In this document: positions 15,541-24,200 of the stretch, in pieces
Numbering within the stretch: the stretch's first letter is position 1
Layout of the letters: each line of letters opens with the position of its first letter
Source of the DNA: a virus
IMG/VR virus record: IMGVR_UViG_3300017991_000064
Coordinates: 42,875-106,874 of that record
Length of the DNA stretch: 64,000 bases
Reading direction: 5' to 3' (one strand)
Position numbers and translations under genes: made by a program
The notes under the pieces: generated by a model
Databases searched by the model: none
What the model was told of the DNA's origin: nothing
Seen by the model: only the letters and a program-made list of their open reading frames with translations

Positions 15541-16047
15541 TTAGATCTGTTCATCATCCGGTAGGAAAACATTTTCAATTGCTGAAATGGAGGCCTCGAT
15601 TCGTGAAGCCATAGATTGGGCCTTGTCCATCATCTGTTCTCCGTTAGTGATTAGATCAAGAGCATTCATTATTCTTTTATGAACCTCACCCATATGAGCA
15701 TTCTTAGGAATAATGGTAATACAATTTCTACCTCGTAGTTCCTCGAGTATGAAACTTTCTGAAACACAAGTGTAAATAACAACTGGGGTGGTTACTCCGG
15801 AGTCACGAAGTTCAATGAGAAAATCCAAGCCAGCTCTACTGTTACCATTGATTCGGATATCGAGCACCAGAAGATCATGTGTCTGAACTTTCATACACTC
15901 TCTTGCAGTGAGAACATCCATTGCCCAATCTACCTGGAGCTTTGCATAATCATCTGGTACTATTTCCTCCAGATATCTTGTCCAGATTCTTCTCATAATG
16001 TGTTCATCTTCCATGAATAGGATACGATATTTTCCATCCTTTGTCAT
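15541..16047 (-). CDS. Stand-alone response-regulator receiver protein (CheY-like)
   Basis: A 168-residue protein whose first about 125 residues form a complete receiver domain. The acidic pocket is E13-D14-E15 after strand 1 (YRILFMEDE), the phosphoacceptor is D63 (LLVLDIRINGN), the switch threonine is T93 (VVIYTCVSE), and the conserved lysine is K115 (TIIPKNAH). All five key positions of CheY-type regulators are therefore intact. The C-terminal about 40 residues form a helix without a DNA-binding or output domain. Host histidine kinases or small phosphodonors could phosphorylate it (family knowledge). It is co-oriented with, and 12 bases after, a membrane coiled-coil gene and followed by a terminator. 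An AGGGGTGA SD supports the start. Its target is unknown. Confidence 0.88.
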   Translation of the reverse strand: MTKDGKYRILFMEDEHIMRRIWTRYLEEIVPDDYAKLQVDWAMDVLTARECMKVQTHDLLVLDIRINGNSRAGLDFLIELRDSGVTTPVVIYTCVSESFILEELRGRNCITIIPKNAHMGEVHKRIMNALDLITNGEQMMDKAQSMASRIEASISAIENVFLPDDEQI

Positions 16048-16058
16048 AGTTTCACCCC

Positions 16059-16499
16059 TTAAACTCCAATGAAATACTTAATTAGAAGTAGAGAGACAGC
16101 ACCAAGGATACCCCAAAGATACTTGGAGAAGTGTTCCTTAAAACGATGCTTCTTATCTTCCTTAGTCTCTCTAGCTTCAGTATTCTTTTGTACCTTCTGA
16201 AACAGGTCGAACTCGTTAATCTTTTCCATTAATGCACATTGTCCGGTCATACAGGTATGCATCTGTTTCTTTTCAAGGTCTCTAAGAACCTGACGAACAG
16301 ATTTCTCAAACATCTCAATGTTGTGCTTGATGTTGGTAAACTCTAGTTCGTCATCTTTACTCTGCAATTCCATCTGATGAATCTTATTTTTAAGAGCCTC
16401 AATCCCCTCAAGGAGTTTTTCTAGTCTTTCAGGTAACCCTGACATCTGACCCATGAATTGATTCATCTTATCTTGTATTGTAATAGGATCACCTGGCAT
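16059..16499 (-). CDS. Coiled-coil protein with C-terminal membrane anchor
   Basis: A 146-residue protein: N-terminal long coiled coil (about residues 8-85, for example RLEKLLEGIEALKNKIHQME), a CMTGQC pair in the middle, a highly charged stretch, and one C-terminal membrane helix (LWGILGAVSLLLIKYFIGV). The layout resembles XhlA-type haemolysin/lysis accessory proteins and other tail-anchored phage proteins, but no family motif decides. AAAGGAGG lies ten bases before the start. It sits between the giant fibre gene's terminator and the response regulator, so it could be a partner of that regulator (speculative). Confidence 0.6.
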   Translation of the reverse strand: MPGDPITIQDKMNQFMGQMSGLPERLEKLLEGIEALKNKIHQMELQSKDDELEFTNIKHNIEMFEKSVRQVLRDLEKKQMHTCMTGQCALMEKINEFDLFQKVQKNTEARETKEDKKHRFKEHFSKYLWGILGAVSLLLIKYFIGV

Positions 16500-16541
16500 T
16501 CTAGCTATCCTCCTTTTCTTTCGTCTGTAGTTGTAAAGGGG

Positions 16542-16566
16542 GGGGCCAGCCCATTAGACCGGCCCC
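16542..16566 (-). terminator. GC-rich terminator hairpin after giant tail fibre 1
   Basis: On the - strand, GGGGCC pairs with GGCCCC (six pairs, then one mismatch and a G-C) around a loop beginning GGTCTAAT, followed by a C-run and TTT. It lies 16 bases beyond the fibre stop codon. The loop start is the same as in the hairpin at 27219-27246. Confidence 0.65.
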
Positions 16567-16581
16567 TGGTAATTCATTCCG

Positions 16582-19500
16582 TTACGGGTTACTTGCTTCT
16601 GTTGCCGTCCATGTTATTTCTCTTGAACCACCAGTATTGTCAACAACATAGTAAATGAACCCATCTTTATCAGCTTCCTGAACCCCAAATGAGCCACCTA
16701 TATACATCCATGACATACCACTGTAATATGATTTGGGAGTAATGGTAACTATAACATCATCACTACCAAATGCAGTGCTAAAAGAAACTTCTGTTGTTGT
16801 GTATGTACCCATACTGGCATTTATCTCATCTGTTCCACTCTTGACAGTAGGAATCACAAGTTCAACATCATCAATCTTGTATACACCAGTAATGTTGATA
16901 TTACCGTCCACATCAAGAACTTCAGCAGGTGCAAGATCATTGATACCAACCTTACCCCCCATGATTGCCATAGTGCTTGCTTGTGTAAGTGTCGGTGTTG
17001 TATTATAGTCTAAACTGAAACCAATTGAATACTGAGCATCTGAATCCGTAGTACCTACAATTATTCCGGCTCCTAATGCTATAGAATTTGCACTTCTAGC
17101 CGTGTTAGATGCTCCCAATGCTACAGAATTTGCACCAGAAGCAGTTGACCCGCTTCCAATTGAAAGTGAATAAGCACCAGTAGCATCAGCCTGATTGCCA
17201 ACAGCAAATGAGTATATGCCAGATGCTTTTGTGTTATATCCCAACGCATTGGAAAGAAAGCCGATATTGGCATCATCCCAGTCTGTAGATGAACTACGAC
17301 CTGCTCTAAAAGCTCCTTTTGACTTATCAAAGAAAAATCTATAGTCATGGTCAGAATCACCATCATCGGCAAGTTGCGGTGAACCCCATACAAAATCATC
17401 AGTTGAATATGTTACTTCACTGGAGTTTGCCCTGACAACAGTACCGGCTTTTTCCCAGTATGAAGTTCCACCGCCACCGGCAGCAAGTTCAGCAAGGGTT
17501 TTATCCCCTGTAACTCCGTCTGATAGTACAAGATTTCCACTGCCATCTTGGAATAGGTCAAATGAGCCAGAACCACCATGAAATGCCGTTGCTTCAATAG
17601 TTCCTGAAACTTCCAGTGTTCCAGATGGGGGGTTGATTGTATCTGACCTCAAGGCTGTTGCTTCAACAGTACCACCTACAGAAAGCTCATATGAGGGAGT
17701 CAGGTCTGCAATACCAACCTTACCTCTCATAATTGCTAAAGTATTGTCCTGAGAAAGAGTTGAAGATGAAGCAGCAAGATTGATAAGCATTGAGTTATCT
17801 GCACTACTATCAACAGTAGCATTACAACCCAAAGCAACACCATTACCCCCGTTGGCATTATTACCATAACCAAGAGCAACACCGCCCCAACCTGCAACCT
17901 CACACTGATAACCGATAGCAGTTGCATAATTGTTTGTAGCCTGTGACTGATACCCCATAGCTACAGCAGCATCAGCGGTAGCATCAGAAGCATATCCAGC
18001 GGCAAAAGCATAACTGTCACTGGCAGCACAATCATCACCGAAAGCAGCCGACCATGATCCTCTGTTAGCATCATCCCAATTCACAGAGTTACAGTACCCA
18101 GCCCGGAAAGCAGCTTTACTATCATCAAAGAAAAACCGCCTGTCTTTGGTTGCGTGTATCTGTCTGTTAAGTGTTGGAGAACCAAACACAAAGTCATTAT
18201 TGTAGGTTGTATCTGATTCCCTGACCACATCTGAATCTTCCTCAAAGACACCACCTGCTACTGCTTCACTTGTCCATTCTCCAGAAGCATCATCATAGGT
18301 TAAAACATCATTATCAGAAGGATTTGATACATCTACATCAGATAGATCATCAAGTGTTACTGATGAAAGTATTGTATTAACCTCATCCGTTAAACCTACA
18401 TACTGACCCTCAAGATAAACAGCTTTCAAAGTACCTTCGACTTCGACTGATCCGGCATTAAGATAAAGTTTTTGATTTGCTACACTATTATCAAAAATAC
18501 CGTAAATCAATGAAGTATCACGAGCGTTTGATTCACTATCACGAGGATAAATGTCAATAAAGAGTTTATTACTCCCCGTTTCATAATACCCTGCATCATT
18601 ACCAAGAAAGATATTATTTGATCCGGTAGTGTTAGTATAACCAGCACGATAACCTAATGCTGTATTAGCATTACCAGAGGTAATATTTGTCAAGCTATTA
18701 TACCCGATTGCAGTATTTTTATTACTATTACAATCAGCTAATGCTAATGAACCTATAGCTGTATTCTCATCTCCGGTGGTCACAGTATTTAATGAGTTAT
18801 AACCTACTCCAACATTACTGAACCCCTCGGTGATTTCCGTTCCAGCATAAGCACCTATTCCGGTATTATTATAGCCACTGGTAACATCTTGTAGAGTATA
18901 GCTTCCGATACCTATATTGCTCTGACCCGTTTGAGTAAAATTACCAGCCTGAACACCAAGAAATAATGAAGACCCAGAACCTGTGTAAGTATGAAGCAAT
19001 CTTTCACCATTCTGGGATATAACTCCTACATATTGCCCTGATGTAGTAGGTAAACTTGCATATCCAGTAATTTCAAGAGAATCAACCTTAACATTGCCAA
19101 CATTATTATTGACAATATCATCTCCATCAGCATCCCAATATGTAGTACCTGCTACTGCTTCACTTGTCCATTCTCCAGTTCCAGAGTCATAAACAAGAGC
19201 CTCACCGTCCTCTGGGGAAGCAACATTGACATCACCAAGATCATTCAAGTCAAGATCAATAGCAGCAATAGCGGTTTCGATTGTGGAATCCGCTTCCGCT
19301 TTGGTATAGGTTTCTGATTCAGTGTAATAACGATTGTCCAACTGTCCATTGTCAAGTTCCGTCTGCGTGTAAACCTCTGTAGAGTTGTAACTGTAAGAAT
19401 CTATTACACCTTCAATCTCGGCATCCGTTCTGATCTTGCCATCAATGACAGCCTGAGAGTAGGTATATGCTTCGATGGTACTGTCTGTTTGAGCTTTAGT

Positions 19501-21219
19501 ATAAGCATCAACAGCAGGAATAACCTCTGATGTCCACTCACCAGTTCCGCCATCATAGGTCAATACATCATTGTCACTTGGAGCAGAAACATTAACATCA
19601 GACAGTCCTGCAAGATCTTTGTTCCAAACTTCAACCGTCCACTCTCCGGGTGTATGTGCATATCTTAAATAAGCATCGTCAAAACCGGGATAAGTGCTTG
19701 CATCAACATCTGATAGATTGTCGAGTGATTGGAGTATGTAATTACCAGTTGGGATATATACTCCTGTTGTTGAGTCCTTTTGATACCAACCTTCTGCCAT
19801 TGGTACACCTTTTGTATCATCAGTGAACAATACTTGACTATTATCAGTAGTAATAGTTTCATCCCATGATGCACCATTATATTCATAGATATTTCCAGCA
19901 GTCCAACCGTTACCTGCAACTAAACAAGCATAACGATCACCTGTGGATGGTGCAATAGGAAGAATACCAGCAGCAACCCAAGCATTGAGGACATCAGGAT
20001 ATATAATTTGCTGTTCATCTTTGGTGTATACCTCAGTAGAGTTGTAGCTGTAGGAATCAATGATAGTTTCAACTTCTGATGTATTTGTACCACTTGCTAT
20101 AGCTTCACTTGTCCATTCACCGGAAGCAGTATCATAAGTAAGAACATCATTATCACTGGGGGCAGAAACATTAACATCAGAAAGATCACCTAATGCATAG
20201 TTCGCAAGTGCAGTATCAATCTCAGATTTACTGTATGCATAGGTTTCAATGGTGCTGTCCGTTTCTGCTTTTGTATAGGTGGTTGTCGTATCTGCCTTAT
20301 CATCCAGCAAATTATCAGTTTCTGTTTGCGTGTAGACCTCTGTAGAATTGTAGGAGTAGGCATCAATGATATTTTCTACAGTAGAATCTAAATCAGTAAT
20401 GGTGTCAGCCTGATTTACAATACCGTCATCATTAGTATCATAAGTAGACTTCTCCATATCACCTGTACCAATAGCAGGTTTATTGGTGACATTATCCCAG
20501 TGAAGTTGTGCCTGTCCTGATGTCTGCATATTTGTCTGTGTGTAGTAATCAGCAGGGTCAATATAAGCCTCAATGGTTGAATCTGTTTCAGCCTTTGTAT
20601 ACACATCTGAGGCACTAGCAAAATCTGATACAGCGGAACCACTATCCTTGATATTGCCAGAGGCATCAAGAGATACAAGGTTGTCCTCTGTACCTGCTGA
20701 AACTATATCTGCTTTGTCATCCAACAGATTATCTGTTTCTGTTTCAGAATAAGCATAGGTTTCTATTGTAGAATCTGTTTCTGCTTTGGTATATACATCT
20801 GTTGCATTGGCCTTATCATCCAGTAAATTGTCTGTTTCTGTTTGAGTATAGACATCAGCTTTAGGATAAGCATAGGCTTCAACTGTTGCATCTACCTCAA
20901 CCTTAGTGTAAGTAGTAATTACATCAGCTTTATCATCCAACAGATTATTGGTTTCAGTCTGAGTATAATAATCTGAGGGATCAATGTAAGCCTCGATTGT
21001 AGCATCTACCTGAGTTCTAGTATACCCCTCTGCCGTATCCAAGAAGTTTTCATCTACTTCTGGAGCCAACTTGTCCAGTGTAACTGCTGTATCCTGAATA
21101 GAATCAGTTACAACTGTATCTTCTGGGGCATCAGGGGGATTTCTCAACCCCAATACTGGAAGACACAGCGACAGCAAAATTAATGTAATGAGTGTTAAGC
21201 GTTTGTACTTGTCGTTCAT
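16582..21219 (-). CDS. Giant tail fibre 1 with signal peptide and YadA-like head repeats
   Basis: A 1545-residue fibre protein. The N-terminus looks like a signal peptide (basic NDKYKRL, then LTLITLILLSLCLPVLG), odd for a virion protein. Residues about 60-750 contain many copies of two common phage fibre modules: YT(K/Q)(A/T)ETD(S/N)...DDKAD spacers and LSDVNVS.PSDNDVL.YD...GEWTSEA. Residues about 800-950 and 1090-1420 contain LbR/YadA-head-like repeats (NTAIGY, SVALGA, SLSIGSGS patterns), which build trimeric left-handed beta rolls. The last about 110 residues (VSFSTAFGSDDVIVTI) resemble an H-type lectin domain, a plausible receptor-binding tip. No S74 chaperone domain is seen. A GGGGGATGA SD fixes the start. 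DNA segments are shared with the next fibre gene. Confidence 0.82.
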   Translation of the reverse strand: MNDKYKRLTLITLILLSLCLPVLGLRNPPDAPEDTVVTDSIQDTAVTLDKLAPEVDENFLDTAEGYTRTQVDATIEAYIDPSDYYTQTETNNLLDDKADVITTYTKVEVDATVEAYAYPKADVYTQTETDNLLDDKANATDVYTKAETDSTIETYAYSETETDNLLDDKADIVSAGTEDNLVSLDASGNIKDSGSAVSDFASASDVYTKAETDSTIEAYIDPADYYTQTNMQTSGQAQLHWDNVTNKPAIGTGDMEKSTYDTNDDGIVNQADTITDLDSTVENIIDAYSYNSTEVYTQTETDNLLDDKADTTTTYTKAETDSTIETYAYSKSEIDTALANYALGDLSDVNVSAPSDNDVLTYDTASGEWTSEAIASGTNTSEVETIIDSYSYNSTEVYTKDEQQIIYPDVLNAWVAAGILPIAPSTGDRYACLVAGNGWTAGNIYEYNGASWDETITTDNSQVLFTDDTKGVPMAEGWYQKDSTTGVYIPTGNYILQSLDNLSDVDASTYPGFDDAYLRYAHTPGEWTVEVWNKDLAGLSDVNVSAPSDNDVLTYDGGTGEWTSEVIPAVDAYTKAQTDSTIEAYTYSQAVIDGKIRTDAEIEGVIDSYSYNSTEVYTQTELDNGQLDNRYYTESETYTKAEADSTIETAIAAIDLDLNDLGDVNVASPEDGEALVYDSGTGEWTSEAVAGTTYWDADGDDIVNNNVGNVKVDSLEITGYASLPTTSGQYVGVISQNGERLLHTYTGSGSSLFLGVQAGNFTQTGQSNIGIGSYTLQDVTSGYNNTGIGAYAGTEITEGFSNVGVGYNSLNTVTTGDENTAIGSLALADCNSNKNTAIGYNSLTNITSGNANTALGYRAGYTNTTGSNNIFLGNDAGYYETGSNKLFIDIYPRDSESNARDTSLIYGIFDNSVANQKLYLNAGSVEVEGTLKAVYLEGQYVGLTDEVNTILSSVTLDDLSDVDVSNPSDNDVLTYDDASGEWTSEAVAGGVFEEDSDVVRESDTTYNNDFVFGSPTLNRQIHATKDRRFFFDDSKAAFRAGYCNSVNWDDANRGSWSAAFGDDCAASDSYAFAAGYASDATADAAVAMGYQSQATNNYATAIGYQCEVAGWGGVALGYGNNANGGNGVALGCNATVDSSADNSMLINLAASSSTLSQDNTLAIMRGKVGIADLTPSYELSVGGTVEATALRSDTINPPSGTLEVSGTIEATAFHGGSGSFDLFQDGSGNLVLSDGVTGDKTLAELAAGGGGTSYWEKAGTVVRANSSEVTYSTDDFVWGSPQLADDGDSDHDYRFFFDKSKGAFRAGRSSSTDWDDANIGFLSNALGYNTKASGIYSFAVGNQADATGAYSLSIGSGSTASGANSVALGASNTARSANSIALGAGIIVGTTDSDAQYSIGFSLDYNTTPTLTQASTMAIMGGKVGINDLAPAEVLDVDGNINITGVYKIDDVELVIPTVKSGTDEINASMGTYTTTEVSFSTAFGSDDVIVTITPKSYYSGMSWMYIGGSFGVQEADKDGFIYYVVDNTGGSREITWTATEASNP
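19421..19461 (-). repeat. 41-base segment shared with fibre 2
   Basis: These 41 bases are identical to 21664-21704 in the neighbouring fibre gene and encode the same QAVIDGKIRTDAE spacer. Such identity in otherwise diverged genes points to recent recombination or duplication between the two fibre genes. Confidence 0.85.
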
Positions 21220-21230
21220 TTCATCCCCCT

Positions 21231-24200
21231 TTACAGGTTTTCATCGTATGAGTAATAAATGGTAATGGCTTCACCACCACTTAAACCCGTAATAACAACA
21301 TTGTGTTTATCCCCGCTGATAGTAAAATCAGAAGGATAATATTGAATGGTGTCATCAACTGTAACCCACGGAATACCTTCCATCTTCCTTGAGGCATCAG
21401 CATCACATGGATAATTGGTTACACCATTAACACCTACTTCCAGTGTCCAGCCGTTGACGATCTTTGGAATCTTTCTTGCTATCCACTGATTAGAATTATT
21501 CCTGATAAGAATTTCATCAGAAGCAACTCCCAAGATACTTACATCATTGAGATCGGCAAGTGTAATAGCAGCAGCGAAAGTTTCAATAGTGGAATCAGTT
21601 TCCGCTTTGGTGTAAACCTCTGTGCTGTTATAAGAATAATCGTCAATGATACCTTCTATTTCAGCATCCGTTCTGATCTTGCCATCAATGACAGCCTGAG
21701 AGTAAGTGTATGCTTCAATAGTTGAATCTGTTTCAGACTTTGTATATATTTCTGTGCTGTTGTAACTGTAGGCATCAATAACCGTTTCTACATCACTCGC
21801 ATCCAGTATCACATCATTATCAAGATGTGTCCTGATTTCAGCAGCGGTGGAGTTATTCACACCATCATACACAACCTCTGCGGAATCGGATATGCCGTTG
21901 TCGTTTTTGTCATACTGAGCCTTGAGCATATCACCAGCACCTGTGACAGTTTCCGATGTCCATTCTCCTGCTCCATCATCCCAAACTAAAGATTCACCAT
22001 CACTGGGAGTGGAAACATTGACATTAGAGAGGTCATTGAGAACCCGATTGTCTATCTCTGTTTTTGTATAAACCTCAGTAGAGTTATACGAGTAATCATC
22101 AATGATACCTTCTATTTCAGAAGTGGTTTTTCCTGATGGAGCATCAACATTTTCCCATTCAGAGGCACTGTCATTCCATGCCATCATCTGACCATCTGTA
22201 GCACTGCCTACATTGACATCCCCGAGATCATCAATGCTTGCATCAGCAATAACGGCTTCAATGGCAGTCTTTGAAAGCAGTGTTACAGTACCACCACCAG
22301 TAAATGTCCCACCGTTATCAAGGAATGATGAATAAGTTTCGGAATCCATTGGATGTCCACCGCTTCCAGAAATATTTCCACCCTTCCACTTACAGTCAAT
22401 TAGACCGCCCGGTGGAATGTAATCGGTGAATGTTCCATCAATACCATTACTGATTTCACACTGTACCAGTCTGCCATATGAAGCTACCTCTATGGTTTCA
22501 TCAAATTCACAGTTCTGGGCCTCAAGAAGATTTCCAGCAGAGGCATCCATATCAAATGCAGCATCAAACATACAATCACGCAGGAACATATTAAGGTTGC
22601 CAGCATTGCCAGAACCATCCATATCCCCGATAACCTTCAACTGATTTGCATGGAACTCTTTGCTGGAAGAAGCCCCACCTGACCAGTTGATATCACCAGA
22701 CACTATGAATCCACAACCATATGAGGGGTGAGTTGTAGAAGTGGTGGAAGGGGTCAGCGTTCCAATATAGAAAGTTTGTCTGCGTTCCCCGTAATCCTGA
22801 GTATCATCAAAGTTTATTGTGATATCTCTCGGAGTAGTTGAGGCATAGTATGTTCCAACACCATCACCGAGAACAACCGGGCCTATACCAATCAAGGACA
22901 CACTGATATTTATACCCACTGACAGGCTTTCATCATACCTTCCAGCATAAATCAAGATAACATCCCTTTGAGCAAGCTCTGTGGCCCCACTGGAAGGTTG
23001 TGTGATATTACTCAATGCTCCCTGTATAGTTTTCCACGGGAATCTCTCTGAACCATCCTCGGTATAAGAATCGGTACGGTTTCCATCAACCCACTGAACC
23101 CTTGTAACCTCATAAGTATCAGTTATAAGGTTACTGATATCAGTGTTCTTCCACTCAGAACTTACAGCATCCCAATACATCACCTGATCCTGTTGTAATG
23201 AGGTAAATGAAACATCACCAAGATCATTCAGGTCAAGATCAACCAGTTTTGTAATGGTAAGTGCTGCTCCTGTTATGGCCCCATTGTCAGCGAACCACTT
23301 TGCAGATACATCATCCATTGTGCAGGTTTTTGGTGCTGAAAGATTAATTTCCGTTTTTCGGAAGAAACAATCAGTGAAATTACCTACAGCATAAGTTGTA
23401 TCAAAGTTATTGCACTCAATCTCCACGGTATTATTAGCTCCCCACTCATCAGAACTAAACTGACAATCACGGATGCTAACTATGGTAGAGGCATCAAAAT
23501 CCGGCCCCATGAACCTACAACCCTTAACCTGCTGCCAGTAAAAAGATGAACCCGTTACTGATCCAGACACTGAACTATCTTTCATATAGATAACACTTGT
23601 ACCAGTACCAGACTCTTCTGAAAAATCTCCAGTAATCCTTGTATGGGTTAAGATTCTATCATGGGTTGTCGACCCTGTTTTCCCTGATTCAACCTGTAAG
23701 TGCAAATTACCGTCAATGGTAAAACCAGACTGCTTAGAAGGATGAGTTCCGTTCCCAAAAGCTATCCCATTAAAAGAAGGAACAGCCCGGAAGGTTCCAG
23801 AGGATACCCCGTACTCATACTCAGCAGCTATCTCCTGCGTAACATTTCCAGTGAAAGTAACCCCACCTACAATATGCTGAATAGAACGATAAGGAACTAT
23901 CTCACTACCTGTAAGTGTGTATTCACCCGGAGCAAAGATAGCCTTAAACCTCTGCTGATACTCTGCTGCTGATCCAGCCTGTCCAATTTCAGTCCAGAGC
24001 TTGCCCGGAGTAGCCCACGGATTAGAGAATGAACCATCACCAGTTGTATCGTTCCCGTTTGGAGCAATATAGTATGTCCTATAGAAGCTGGTATCCATTG
24101 AGATAGCTTCACTTGTCCATTCACTTTCGGAGTCATTCCAAACAAGGCTTTCCCCATCAGAAGGAGATGATACATTAACATCATCCAGATCATTCAGATT

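Noticed and set aside
16542-16566. GGGGCC hairpin as part of a CRISPR or repeat array
   Set aside because: It is a single inverted repeat just after a stop codon, without spaced direct repeats.
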